A DNA stretch of 49,841 nucleotides from Bacteroidota bacterium. GTDB lineage: Bacteria; Bacteroidota; Bacteroidia; Cytophagales; Cyclobacteriaceae. The notes under the pieces are model-generated. The model was not told where the DNA came from, ran no database searches, and was given only the letters and a program-made list of their open reading frames with translations. A program made the translations under genes and the position numbers. The stretch's first letter is position 1, and every line of letters starts with the position of its first letter. The stretch is from the NCBI GenBank assembly GCA_018267195.1, contig JAFDYY010000023.1, forward strand, positions 1-49,841, read 5' to 3'. Shown piece after piece: positions 8,936 through 18,063 of the stretch.

Positions 8936-10282
8936 TTAACTTCTGATCCTCCAATTTGAAGGGTAAAGATTATTCATCCGGTTGCCTAAAAGATTGGCCC
9001 AGCCGATGGGTGTGTTTTTAAAATTCATCAGCGCGTATCCGCGCTCACCCGCTATATTTAATGTATCTTTTCTTAAATAGGAAATGGCTTGCTCATGGGT
9101 AAGCTCAATCGATTTAAAATTTTTTTTATGGAGGAGATGCGCTAGGGCAAGCGCATGTTCGGGTATGAGTTTGTCGTGCTTCAGTGTAGCCACAGCCGTT
9201 CCTTTTTGAATGATTCGCAAAACTTTGTTCAATAAAGTAATGTCGAACAAATATCTTTTGGGCAAAGCCAATACCAATTCATGATGAAGTACCAATTCGA
9301 TATCATCAAAAAAAGTGAACCAATCGGCCAATCGTTCAATTATTTTTTTTGAGGGATGATCGAATATTTTTTTTGTATGAGCCGTAATTTCCTGTTGCTC
9401 TTCTTTTTTTTGAATGACCGAAATAAAAAAACCTTCACCGGTTATTTTGTGTGGATAAAACCTATAACCATAAATATTTCCGTTGTGAATTTCTTCAACG
9501 CCCCAATCGCTTTTTACTTTTAACGCTAAGCTTTCTGCTTTTTTATTATCGACCAACCATTTTATATTTTCTTCATTTTCCTTTTCGCTGTACGTGCACG
9601 TGCAATAAATTAAAATGCCATTTTGTTTTAACGCGGGCCAAATGGTGTTTACTATTCGTTGTTGCCGTAAAGAGCAGTGTTCTACATTCTCTTCCGACCA
9701 TTCCTGCATGGCTTCTGGGTTTTTCCTAAAAAGACCTTCGCCCGAACAGGGTGCATCCACTACGATCACATCAAAAAAGCCGGTCAGGTTTTTAAAATCT
9801 TCCGGATCGTTATTCGTAACGATGGCGTTTATATTTCCCCATTTGCCAATATTTTCAGCCAGGACGGTAGCCCGCGAGCGGATCACTTCGTTTGAAACCA
9901 ACAAAGAATTTTTATGAAGTAAACTCAGCAAATGGGTAGATTTTCCGCCTGGGGCGGCACACAAATCTAAAATACGCAGTGGCTGGGTTAAATCGGTAGC
10001 TTGCTTCAGAGCTTGCTCTAAAAACATAGAACTGGCTTCTTGTACATAATAAACCCCGGCATGAAAAAGCGGGTCGAAGGTGAAAGAGGGACGTTCGATC
10101 AGGTAATAGCCGAAATCGGTCCAGGGTATTTTTTCTGAGTTTAGAGAAGCACTTTTGGCGGGGTTGATCCGGACGGAAACGGGCGCAGGCTGCCCGTGGA
10201 CCTCAGCAAATTTTGGCCAGTCATCACCCAGCCGGTCTTTCATCCGTTTTTCAAAACCTTTGGGAAATAACATCTCTTTCAT
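8936..10282 (-). CDS. rsmF: RsmF/NSUN-family RNA (cytosine-5-)-methyltransferase
   Basis: A 448-residue SAM-dependent m5C methyltransferase, most similar in layout to rRNA methylase RsmF/YebU. It has the SAM motif 'ILDLCAAPGGK' (residues 104-114), motif IV 'VDAPCSGEG' with Cys179, and motif VI 'IYCTCTYS' with the nucleophile candidate Cys229. The N-terminal part (residues 1-100) is the usual RNA-binding lead-in, and the C-terminal 130 residues resemble a PUA-like tail. It lies upstream of kdsB on the same strand with a 52-nt gap. It could instead modify tRNA, but the C-terminal extension favours RsmF. Confidence 0.88.
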   Translation of the reverse strand: MKEMLFPKGFEKRMKDRLGDDWPKFAEVHGQPAPVSVRINPAKSASLNSEKIPWTDFGYYLIERPSFTFDPLFHAGVYYVQEASSMFLEQALKQATDLTQPLRILDLCAAPGGKSTHLLSLLHKNSLLVSNEVIRSRATVLAENIGKWGNINAIVTNNDPEDFKNLTGFFDVIVVDAPCSGEGLFRKNPEAMQEWSEENVEHCSLRQQRIVNTIWPALKQNGILIYCTCTYSEKENEENIKWLVDNKKAESLALKVKSDWGVEEIHNGNIYGYRFYPHKITGEGFFISVIQKKEEQQEITAHTKKIFDHPSKKIIERLADWFTFFDDIELVLHHELVLALPKRYLFDITLLNKVLRIIQKGTAVATLKHDKLIPEHALALAHLLHKKNFKSIELTHEQAISYLRKDTLNIAGERGYALMNFKNTPIGWANLLGNRMNNLYPSNWRIRS

Positions 10283-10304
10283 TTGTTCTCAAATCTATGC
10301 GATC

Positions 10305-10331
10305 TTGAAATAAGATTTTCTGTTACTTTCG
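10305..10331 (+). promoter_or_regulatory. Candidate promoter for fumarylacetoacetase
   Basis: TTG at 10305-10307 and TACTTTCG at 10324-10331 are separated by 16 nt. This resembles the Bacteroidota -33/-7 pattern with one mismatch in the -7 box and slightly short spacing. The ATG follows 13 nt downstream, giving a very short leader. Confidence 0.4.
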
Positions 10332-10344
10332 TGCTTTATTTTTT

Positions 10345-11619
10345 ATGAAGATAGAAGCCAACCTCCCTCAATTAAAAAGCTGGGTTACGATACCCGACCA
10401 ATCAGATTTCCCAATTCAAAATCTCCCTTTTGGAATTTTTAAAACAAAATATTTGTCATCGGTAGCCGGGGTGGCCATAGGAGATCATGTATTAGACCTT
10501 GTTTACCTGCACGAGAATGGATTTTTAGATGGATTGGGCTTGCCGGCCGGCATCTTTAACCAGAAATACCTGAACTATTTTTTAGCGTTAGGCCGGAAAA
10601 AAGGACGTGAAGTGCGGGCGCGTGTTTCTGAGTTGCTCCGCCACGACAATGACGAACTGAAATCGAACCGGGCTGCCTGCGAAATTGCGTTGGTGCCAAA
10701 GGCAGAAGTGCAGATGCAAATGCCGGTGCGCATCCCTAACTACACCGATTTTTACAGTAGCGAAGAGCATGCCACCAATGTGGGCTCTATGTTTCGTGAT
10801 CCGAAAAATGCGCTGCTGCCCAACTGGAAACATTTGCCTGTGGGTTATCATGGACGTGCATCTTCAATTGTGATTTCAGGAACTCCAATCCATCGCCCGA
10901 AAGGGCAAATAAAATTGCCCAATTCAGAACTTCCGGTTTTTTGCCCTACTCAAAAATTAGATTTTGAACTGGAGGTTGCCTTTATTACTTGCACTGAAAC
11001 CAAATTAGGTTCGCACCTCACCACCCACGAAACGGAAGAAAATATTTTTGGCTTGGTGCTCTTTAATGACTGGAGCGCACGCGACATCCAGACTTGGGAA
11101 TATGTACCACTGGGGCCATTTTTAGCCAAGAATTTTGGCTCCACAATTTCACCCTGGATTGTAACCCTCGATGCACTCGAACCCTTTCGGGTGAAAGGCC
11201 CCGACCAATTTCCACAGGTGCTTCCATACCTTTCGGTAGAAGGAAATAAAAATATAGACATTGCGTTGGAGGTTTTGATTCAACCACAGAAAGGTGAGGC
11301 AACTGTAGTGAGCCGGTCTAATTATAAATACATGTATTGGAATATGGCACAGCAACTGGCACATCACACGGTAAACGGATGCAATATTCAGGTAGGCGAT
11401 ATGTATGCCAGTGGAACCATCAGTGGGCCATCGCCCGGCTCGTATGGCTCCCTGCTCGAACTTACCTGGAATGGCCAACGGCCTTTGCATCTGGCCGATG
11501 GGAGCGAACGAAAATTTATTCTCGACCACGACACCGTGATTATGAAAGGCCATTGTGAGAAAGAGGGCGTGCGGATTGGTTTTGGGGAGTGTGCGGGGAA
11601 GATACTGCCGGCAGTTTAA
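10345..11619 (+). CDS. fahA: Fumarylacetoacetase
   Basis: A 424-residue enzyme for the last step of tyrosine/homogentisate breakdown, splitting fumarylacetoacetate into fumarate and acetoacetate. Family features are present in order: an SH3-like N-terminal domain ('SSVAGVAIGDHVLDL'), the catalytic segment 'NYTDFYSSEEHATN' (Asp metal ligand and catalytic His), 'GYHGRASS', the metal-binding 'DFELEV' glutamates, 'NDWSARDIQ', and the C-terminal 'GDMYASGTISG'. The length matches the eukaryote-like family (about 420). Other homogentisate-pathway genes are not adjacent. It stands alone between divergent rsmF and the hic locus. Confidence 0.96.
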   Translation: MKIEANLPQLKSWVTIPDQSDFPIQNLPFGIFKTKYLSSVAGVAIGDHVLDLVYLHENGFLDGLGLPAGIFNQKYLNYFLALGRKKGREVRARVSELLRHDNDELKSNRAACEIALVPKAEVQMQMPVRIPNYTDFYSSEEHATNVGSMFRDPKNALLPNWKHLPVGYHGRASSIVISGTPIHRPKGQIKLPNSELPVFCPTQKLDFELEVAFITCTETKLGSHLTTHETEENIFGLVLFNDWSARDIQTWEYVPLGPFLAKNFGSTISPWIVTLDALEPFRVKGPDQFPQVLPYLSVEGNKNIDIALEVLIQPQKGEATVVSRSNYKYMYWNMAQQLAHHTVNGCNIQVGDMYASGTISGPSPGSYGSLLELTWNGQRPLHLADGSERKFILDHDTVIMKGHCEKEGVRIGFGECAGKILPAV

Positions 11620-11735
11620 TAAGCCGTCCGGCCGCGGGTAGTTAATGATATAGTAATCATCAAGGGGGTCTCGAAAGAGATGTGGTTGCGTGAAACAAAC
11701 CAGTAAATGAATTTCGTGCCTTTATAATTCAAACA

Positions 11736-11960
11736 ATGAGAATGAGAAAATATTTGGTTATCTACGAAAAGGGTCGTGATGGGTTCAGTGCCTATGTCCC
11801 TGATTTGCCAGGCTGCACTTCTGCTGGGGCAACTAAGCAGGAAGTTGAACAGAATGTAATTGAAGCGATCACTTTGCACCTTGAAGTCATGAAAGATTCC
11901 GGCCTTCAAATTCCGGAGCCGATTTCCGAATCGGAAATGTTAGTACTTGCTGAGAAATGA
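11736..11960 (+). CDS. hicB: HicB-type antitoxin
   Basis: A 74-residue HicB-fold protein: 'YLVIYEKGRDGFSAYVPDLPGC' is split here as the beta start and the 'PDLPGC' signature, followed by 'GATKQEVEQNVIEAI', typical of the partial RNase-H-like fold. HicB neutralises the HicA RNase by direct binding. No separate DNA-binding domain is present, as in short HicB forms. A second in-frame ATG two codons downstream (11742) is an alternative start. The stop overlaps the hicA start by 4 nt (ATGA, 11957-11960), so the two were translationally coupled. The partner hicA is frameshifted (see next entry), leaving an apparently orphan antitoxin. Confidence 0.88.
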   Translation: MRMRKYLVIYEKGRDGFSAYVPDLPGCTSAGATKQEVEQNVIEAITLHLEVMKDSGLQIPEPISESEMLVLAEK

Positions 11961-12144
11961 AGTACAGAGATGTTGTTAGGCTTATCGAAGAAGAGGCTGG
12001 TTTCAAGTTCGCCAGAAAGGAAGTCATCGGGCATACAAACACGCAACTAAAATAGGCATTGTAACTATCGCCTATCATCGACTCTCAGACGAAGTTCCTC
12101 ACGGAACGCTAAACAGTATTATGAAGCAGGCGTCCCTAAAATAA
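11957..12144 (+). pseudogene. hicA: HicA toxin, broken by a single-base frameshift
   Basis: The ATG at 11957 opens a HicA N-terminus ('MKYRDVVRLIEEEAGF'), but the frame then runs to a TAG at 12053-12055. From 12007 another frame reads 'VRQKGSHRAYKHATK', then 'GIVTIAYH' and 'VPHGTLNSIMKQA', ending with TAA at 12142. Together these give a full HicA of about 62 residues, including the catalytic histidine in 'GSH'. The shift equals loss of one base near 12005-12008. The gene is too short for most ORF callers. A sequencing error is possible, but an inactivated toxin beside a kept antitoxin is a common decay state. Confidence 0.85.
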
Positions 12145-12200
12145 AATTTACGAATGGGATTTGGTGAGAATAAAAGTAAGTCTTGCCGCCAGTTTAAGTT

Positions 12201-13167
12201 TTACTTTTTAATGAAAATAAATTCACCTCCTTCATCGCCAGTATCTTGAATTACGCCATACAAAGGAACTGAATTCGTGTTATTTAAGACGGCAGTATAA
12301 AGACTATTAAATAACTCTCTGGCAGATATGTATTTCTGATTATTGTCATTCAATCTCTTGTTGAGAAATTCAAAGAATTTACTTTGGTCGGGAACAGACT
12401 TAAGATTACCACTGGTCATCGCTTTTCTACTCGGCAATGAATAAAGTTTGGCCATCCCATAATCATTTAAAGACTCATCGCCTCTAGTTTTAAAAATGCT
12501 TCCACTGAAACAGGCATCTGTAATCAACAAAGTGTGTTTGCTATTTATTCCTCCCAAATAGTCTTTTACATTACTATTGCTTATCCATGAATGCTTCTTA
12601 TCCGATAGCGCATCACTGGGCAACCAATAGCCAACCTTCATATTTTCATCCCAAACTCCATGGCCTGCATAAAAAACAAGGAGATTATCGCGGGGCGTTA
12701 TTTTCTTTGCCAGATCATCAAAAGCTTCAATTATTTCGGCTCGGCTGGCGTTATTCAGTATTTTGGTGTTTTCTGATTTAAAAAAATATCTTCCAGTCAA
12801 CGTTTGGTATAGTGCCTGAGCATCTTTGGTTGGCCTATCCAGATTAGCAAGATGGGCATGGCTATTTTTATAAATGGACTCGCCAATAAATTAGTGCGTA
12901 ATAAGTAGGTACGTTTTCAAATGCCAATTCTTTTTCTTCATTTTTAGGTGGCTCTATCGCACGTGATGGGATGCTCTGACTTACCACATTCGGTTGAGCA
13001 ATAACTTGATTGGTTGCGCTGCCAAATTGCACAAAGTTGCTAACGCCATTGGCATTTACACGATTTGCCTTAGAATAAAAATGGACAGTGTTGCTTACAC
13101 CTGAAGTTGCTTGACCAATAGTTGAGATGGATCCGAATTTTATCGAGTTACTTACACCTTCGGCCAA
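12201..13167 (-). pseudogene. Caspase-like (peptidase C14) protein gene, frameshifted
   Basis: Two reading frames join to one caspase-fold gene. The upstream part (13167-12868) reaches 'VPTYYALI', the usual first strand of the p20 domain. The expected continuation 'IGESIYKNSHAHLANLDRPT' and 'DAQALYQTLTGRYFF' lies in the next frame from 12887. One extra T in the triplet at 12888-12890 explains the shift. The downstream part holds the catalytic dyad, His in 'YAGHG' and Cys in 'DACFSG', and runs to 12201. The reconstructed protein is about 320 residues. The 5' end is also doubtful: only a TTG at 13167 serves as start and no signal peptide is seen. Base composition is lower in GC than in the flanking genes, which suggests a laterally gained gene. 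Confidence 0.75.
13018..13158 (-). repeat. Three GVSN peptide repeats in the caspase pseudogene
   Basis: Within the N-terminal part of the caspase-like gene, the motif GVSN-x-(I/V)-x-F-x-S occurs three times (GVSNSIKFGS, GVSNTVHFYS, GVSNFVQFGS) at spacings of 19 and 18 residues. The regular period with alternating hydrophobic residues suggests a short beta-solenoid or adhesive segment in front of the protease domain. Confidence 0.7.
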
Positions 13168-13279
13168 ATAATAGGTGACTAATTTCTTATAATAAAATGA
13201 GCATGAAACAGCACCAAAATCCGCCCTTTTTCACTACCTTCGGGGCTCAAATTTTTACCTTTTTTAACTCGACTTTACA

Positions 13280-15793
13280 GTGGCAGAAAATACCGGAGAT
13301 CCCCTCGAAAGGCAGTCCATCATTCCCATCAATATTGAAGACGAAATGCGCGGTGCTTACATCGATTATTCGATGTCGGTCATCATTTCGCGGGCCCTGC
13401 CCGATGTGCGCGATGGCCTTAAACCCGTGCACAGGCGTGTGCTCTACGGCATGCTGGAACTGGGTGTAAACTACAACCGTCCGTATAAAAAATCGGCCCG
13501 CATTGTGGGGGATGTAATGGGTAAGTACCACCCGCATGGCGATGCGTCTATTTACGACACCATGGTGCGCATGGCGCAAGACTGGAGTATGCGCTATATG
13601 CTGGTAGATGGCCAGGGAAATTTTGGCTCCGTAGATGGCGACCCTCCGGCCGCAATGCGCTACACCGAAGCCCGCCTGCGCAGGATTGCCGAAGAACTGC
13701 TCTCCGATATCAACAAAAATACGGTTGACTTTCAGCCAACGTATGATGATCAAAACTCCGAACCTTCCGTGCTGCCGGCTAAGGTTCCTAATTTATTAAT
13801 CAACGGTTCGTCTGGTATTGCCGTGGGGATGGCCACCAACATGCCTCCCCACAATTTAAGTGAGGTAGTGGATGGCATCATTGCGTATATAGACAATCGC
13901 GAAATTACCATTCCCGAACTGATGAAATTGGTACTCGCCCCCGATTTTCCTACCGGTGGAATCATTTATGGATACCAGGGAATTCAGGAAGCCTTCTTAA
14001 CCGGAAGAGGTAAAATTGTAATTCGTGCCAAGGCCGAGATTGTAACCAATGCTAACGGAAAAGAGCAGATCATCGCTACAGAAATTCCGTATCAGGTAAA
14101 CAAGGCACAGATGATCGAGCGCACTGCTACGCTAATCAACGAAAAGAAAATTGAAGGCATTAGCGATATGCGCGATGAATCAGACCGCGAAGGTTTTAGG
14201 GTAGTGTACGATCTGAAGAAAGATGCCATTCCCAATATCGTTCTCAACAATCTTTTTAAATACACACAACTGCAATCTTCTTTTGGGGTAAATAACGTAG
14301 CGTTAGTAAAAGGCCGCCCGCAGACATTAAACCTGAAAGATCTGATCGTTCACTTTGTAGAGCACCGGCACGAAGTAGTGGTGCGCAGAACAAAATTTGA
14401 ATTGGATGAAGCCGAAAAGCGTGCGCACATTTTAGAAGGTTACCTCATCGCTCTCGACCACTTAGATGAAGTGATTGCATTGATCCGAAATTCCAAAGAT
14501 CCTGAAGTTGCCAAAATGGGATTAATGGAGAATTTTAAGCTCTCCGAAATACAAGCCAAAGCCATTTTGGAGATGCGCCTACAGCGCCTGACCGGACTTG
14601 AGCGGGAGAAAATTCAAAACGAATATAAGGAAGTGAAAGAGCTCATAGCCCGCCTAAACGAAATTTTGGGAAGTGAGGCCGTGCGTATGAATATTATTAA
14701 GAGCGAGCTGACAGAAATGAAAGAATGCTATGGCGATGCGCGCAAAACACAGATCGTTCACAGCGAAGAAGATATTACGGTGGAAGACATGATCCCCAAT
14801 GAAGAAATGGTGATCACGATCTCCAACCAGGGATATGTTAAGCGTACTTCTCTATCCGAATACCGCACCCAGGGCCGGGGCGGAATCGGCTCGAAAGCAG
14901 CGGCCACCAAAGAAGATGATTTTACCGAGCACTTATTTGTGGCGCGGGCACACAACTACCTGCTCATCTTTACCGAGTTTGGAAAGGTATATTGGAAAAA
15001 AGCCTACGAAATCCCCGAAGGCAATAAAACATCGAAAGGCCGCGCTATACAAAACTTATTGAACATTGAGCCGGGCGATACGGTACGGGCCGTACTGAAT
15101 TTAAAAACGTTGGAAGATCAGGATTACCTGGACAACACCTTTGTTATTCTCTGTACGGAAAAGGGCATTATTAAGAAAACATCATTGGAAGCGTACTCTC
15201 GCCCCCGGGCCAATGGCATTACGGCCATTACCGTGCACGAAGGAGATAGGCTGCTGGACGCGGCCCTCACCAACGGAAAAAACCATATCATCATTGCCAA
15301 AAGTGAAGGCAAAGCCGTTCACTTCGATGAAAGCGATGTGCGTCCCATGGGCCGAACGGCAGCCGGTGTAAAAGGAACCACTCTTGAAAATGAGCACGAC
15401 CATGTAATTGGAATGGTATGCATTTCGCGCGAAGATGCCAACTTGCTGGTGGTTTCCGAAAATGGATATGGTAAACGCTCCGACATTGGCGATTATCGCA
15501 TCACCCGCAGGGGTGGCAAAGGGGTGAAGACCATCAATGTAACCGAAAAAACCGGCAAGCTGGTAGCTATAAAAGAAGTAGTAGATAATGACGACCTGAT
15601 GATTATTAACAAGTCGGGCATCAGTATTCGCATCAGTGTAGAAGAGTTGCGCGTTATGGGCCGGGCTACGCAAGGTGTAAGGCTTATTAAATTAAATGAA
15701 AACGATGCCATCACTTCGGTGGAAAAAATTCAGAAAATAGAAGGCGATATTGAATCAACCGATAATGAAGATGGATCCACAAATAATGAGTAA
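13280..15793 (+). CDS. gyrA: DNA gyrase subunit A
   Basis: An 837-residue type IIA topoisomerase subunit that breaks and rejoins DNA. The catalytic tyrosine is Tyr128 ('AMRYTEARL'). The winged-helix/tower part is followed by a six-bladed C-terminal domain with a GyrA-box-like 'TRRGGKG' and related blade repeats ('[13 protein letters not shown]'), which supports GyrA over ParC. The start is GTG at 13280, the first start codon after an in-frame stop at 13265-13267. The quinolone pocket reads '[10 protein letters not shown]', with Ala89 and Ser90 at the positions of E. coli Ser83 and Ala84. The acidic C-terminal tail is usual for the family. Confidence 0.97.
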   Translation: MAENTGDPLERQSIIPINIEDEMRGAYIDYSMSVIISRALPDVRDGLKPVHRRVLYGMLELGVNYNRPYKKSARIVGDVMGKYHPHGDASIYDTMVRMAQDWSMRYMLVDGQGNFGSVDGDPPAAMRYTEARLRRIAEELLSDINKNTVDFQPTYDDQNSEPSVLPAKVPNLLINGSSGIAVGMATNMPPHNLSEVVDGIIAYIDNREITIPELMKLVLAPDFPTGGIIYGYQGIQEAFLTGRGKIVIRAKAEIVTNANGKEQIIATEIPYQVNKAQMIERTATLINEKKIEGISDMRDESDREGFRVVYDLKKDAIPNIVLNNLFKYTQLQSSFGVNNVALVKGRPQTLNLKDLIVHFVEHRHEVVVRRTKFELDEAEKRAHILEGYLIALDHLDEVIALIRNSKDPEVAKMGLMENFKLSEIQAKAILEMRLQRLTGLEREKIQNEYKEVKELIARLNEILGSEAVRMNIIKSELTEMKECYGDARKTQIVHSEEDITVEDMIPNEEMVITISNQGYVKRTSLSEYRTQGRGGIGSKAAATKEDDFTEHLFVARAHNYLLIFTEFGKVYWKKAYEIPEGNKTSKGRAIQNLLNIEPGDTVRAVLNLKTLEDQDYLDNTFVILCTEKGIIKKTSLEAYSRPRANGITAITVHEGDRLLDAALTNGKNHIIIAKSEGKAVHFDESDVRPMGRTAAGVKGTTLENEHDHVIGMVCISREDANLLVVSENGYGKRSDIGDYRITRRGGKGVKTINVTEKTGKLVAIKEVVDNDDLMIINKSGISIRISVEELRVMGRATQGVRLIKLNENDAITSVEKIQKIEGDIESTDNEDGSTNNE

Positions 15794-15855
15794 CTTTAAT
15801 AACCTTTAATCGAATTTTAATAATTTCTAAATTTCAATAGTAATAACCGATCAAT

Positions 15856-17154
15856 ATGAAAAAAATAACACTCTTGTTTGCCCTGCTCCCGGCTCTGCTA
15901 TGGGCTCAAAAGAAAACGAAACCGGATATCAGCAAAGCTGAATCGGCTCTTCAAAAATTTAAGTTGGATGAGGCCAAGAAAATTATAGACACTACGGTTG
16001 TGGATGCCAGAACCATGGTTGATAAAAAAGGCAATCCCACTAAAAATGCGGCCAAAGCTTGGTATTTGAAAGGCGTAATTTATGCCGCCATTGATACTAC
16101 CAAAAATCCCAAATTTAAATCGCTGGAAGCTAATCCGTTCCCGGCTATTCAGGAAGCTTTTACCAAAGCCGAAGAACTGGATAAAGGGAAAAACGAAAGC
16201 TTAGTGAGCGGTACGTTTCCCGGAACTGAATTTCCGGTACCATTAACAAAAGTTCAGGTGTCAAATAGCTTAGCACAAGCCTATCTGGTGCGGGGTTTTG
16301 AAATTTATAAAGCGAAAGACTACAAAAAAGCATTTGTAGATATCGAAAAGGTCCTCTTTTTTGTGCCAAAAGATACTTCTCAATTGATGAATGCCGGTGT
16401 GTATTTTGCCCCGGCAGCAGAAGAGTTTGATAAGGCTATTGACTACATTAAAAGATACCAGGCAGCCGGTGGAAAAACTCCCGAAGCCTGGTTGCAGCTT
16501 TATTCAATTTATGCCAAACGGGCCGATGCCATCCGGGCCACCTATAAAGGAAAAGATAAATCGGCTGCGCTAAAGGATGAAGGGTATATAAGTAATATTA
16601 ACCTGGCTCTTGATGCGGCCAAGCAGTTAACTTCTCGTTACCCAACCAATGTTGATTATCTTAATCTGGAGTACAACATTTACACCACCGTAGAACGTTT
16701 TGACGAAGCCAAGGCTTTGATGGAAAAAAAGGCCGGGCTTGATCCTAAAGATGCCGAGTCGCGCTACAAAATAGGATTGATTTGCCAGCACCAGAAGCAA
16801 GATGATTGTGCCCGCCACTGGCTGGAAGAAGCCCTGAAGGCCGACCCACAGTATTTTGATGCGGCCATAGACCTGGCCCGTTATAAATATGCCGATGCCC
16901 AGAAAATAAAACACCTGAGAAACGATACAAAAGATGCTAAAAAACGCCTCGAACTTTTTCAGGAAATCCATAAAAAACTGGATGAAGCACTTCCTTACTG
17001 GGAAAGATGTGTGGCAATTGACGGCAAAAGCCAGGATGCCTGCGATGGATTAAAGACCGTGTATTATGATCTTTCGGCTTACGATGAAAAATACGAGGCT
17101 AAAATAAAAGAACTCACCGCCAAGATGAAGGCCAATGGCCTGGAAGTTGATTAG
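15856..17154 (+). CDS. Exported tetratricopeptide-repeat protein
   Basis: A 432-residue protein with a signal peptide (residues 1-17, 'LLPALLWAQ'). The rest is helical and TPR-like: 'AWYLKGVIYAAID', 'NSLAQAYLVRGFEIYKAKDY', 'AWLQLYSIYAKRAD', 'SRYKIGLICQHQK' and 'CARHWLEEALKADP' match the TPR helix pair pattern. TPR proteins are scaffolds for protein contacts, here probably in the periplasm. It lies 62 nt after gyrA and ends at its own terminator, so it may be cotranscribed with gyrA. No enzymatic motif is seen. Confidence 0.85.
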   Translation: MKKITLLFALLPALLWAQKKTKPDISKAESALQKFKLDEAKKIIDTTVVDARTMVDKKGNPTKNAAKAWYLKGVIYAAIDTTKNPKFKSLEANPFPAIQEAFTKAEELDKGKNESLVSGTFPGTEFPVPLTKVQVSNSLAQAYLVRGFEIYKAKDYKKAFVDIEKVLFFVPKDTSQLMNAGVYFAPAAEEFDKAIDYIKRYQAAGGKTPEAWLQLYSIYAKRADAIRATYKGKDKSAALKDEGYISNINLALDAAKQLTSRYPTNVDYLNLEYNIYTTVERFDEAKALMEKKAGLDPKDAESRYKIGLICQHQKQDDCARHWLEEALKADPQYFDAAIDLARYKYADAQKIKHLRNDTKDAKKRLELFQEIHKKLDEALPYWERCVAIDGKSQDACDGLKTVYYDLSAYDEKYEAKIKELTAKMKANGLEVD

Positions 17155-17175
17155 AAAAATAAACGAATAGAGGAG

Positions 17176-17206
17176 AGGCCATTCCACCGGGGTGGCCTTC
17201 TTTTTT
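17176..17206 (+). terminator. Rho-independent terminator after the TPR gene
   Basis: Stem AGGCCA (17176-17181) and TGGCCT (17193-17198), with further C/G pairing inside the loop, is followed by TCTTTTTT. It ends 5 nt before the next start codon. Confidence 0.7.
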
Positions 17207-17211
17207 AAATT

Positions 17212-18015
17212 ATGTATAAAGTATCGATACTCTTTTTTATTTTTTGTTTTCAGATGGGCTTAAGCCAGTCGTTTGATGTAGAGAAAGAAAAAACGAAGAG
17301 CGACTATGTGGCGTTGAAAAACCAACTGGTAAACAAATATAAAAATAGAAAGCCCGGAAAGTTCAGCGATCATTTGCCCGGCATGGTGCACACGCTCCAC
17401 ACACCGGAAAAAAAAATAGCCTTTACTTTTGATGCATGCGGAGGAATCAATGGTAGTGGCTTTGACGAGGAACTAATTACTTTTTTAGTTAAAGAAAAAA
17501 TTCCCGCCACTTTGTTTGTTACCGGTTCATGGATACTTAAAAACCAATCTGTTTTTCAGTCACTTTGCCGGCAGCCATTGTTTGAAATTGAAAACCACGG
17601 GTTAACTCATCACCCTTGCACGGTGGGGCCAGCCAGCAAATATGGAGTTAAAGGCACAGGCGGAATAAGCGCGGGCATAGATGAGATAGAGCTAAATGCC
17701 CGGCTGATTGAATCCTACACACAAAAAAAACCGGCCTACTATCGCCCGGCTACAGTCTATACCGATGAGGGGTGTATGGCGCTGGTTAAAGACTTGAACG
17801 AAGAGGTAGCCGGCTACTCCGTTCTTTCGGGCGATGCCGTAGCCGGTACCAGCGCAGAAACAATCAAACAAAATATCCTAAAAAACAGTAAACCCGGCAG
17901 TATTGTGATTATGCACATGAACCACCCGGCCTGGAATGGCTTGGAGGCATTGCAGGAAGCCGTACCGGCTCTGCGAAAACAAGGCTACCAGTTTGTTACC
18001 CTGAAATCACGATGA
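17212..18015 (+). CDS. Exported polysaccharide deacetylase (NodB homology domain)
   Basis: A 267-residue carbohydrate esterase family 4 protein with a short signal peptide (residues 1-18). The NodB motifs are all visible: motif 1 'FTFDAC' (catalytic base Asp74), motif 2 'ENHGLTHH' (metal ligands His129 and His133), motif 3 'YYRPATVYTD', motif 4 'YSVLSGDA' and motif 5 'IVIMHMNHP'. These enzymes remove N-acetyl groups from peptidoglycan, chitin-like or exopolysaccharide sugars. Motif 1 has Ala-Cys in place of the common second Asp, which is seen in some subfamilies. The leader is only 5 nt long after the previous terminator. Confidence 0.9.
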   Translation: MYKVSILFFIFCFQMGLSQSFDVEKEKTKSDYVALKNQLVNKYKNRKPGKFSDHLPGMVHTLHTPEKKIAFTFDACGGINGSGFDEELITFLVKEKIPATLFVTGSWILKNQSVFQSLCRQPLFEIENHGLTHHPCTVGPASKYGVKGTGGISAGIDEIELNARLIESYTQKKPAYYRPATVYTDEGCMALVKDLNEEVAGYSVLSGDAVAGTSAETIKQNILKNSKPGSIVIMHMNHPAWNGLEALQEAVPALRKQGYQFVTLKSR

Positions 18016-18027
18016 AATAATTTTTTC

Positions 18028-18060
18028 TTTGAAGTAAGGAAAGCTTAAAAGTATATTTCG
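18028..18060 (+). promoter_or_regulatory. Bacteroidota-type promoter for the AsmA-like gene
   Basis: TTTG at 18028-18031, a 20-nt spacer, then TATATTTC at 18052-18059. One mismatch (final C for G) from the TAnnTTTG -7 box. The ATG starts 4 nt after the box, so the transcript would be almost leaderless. Confidence 0.55.
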
Positions 18061-18063
18061 GAT

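Noticed and set aside
12587..12781. Plus-strand frame inside the caspase gene
   Set aside because: It lies opposite the catalytic region of the protease and has no protein-like motif.
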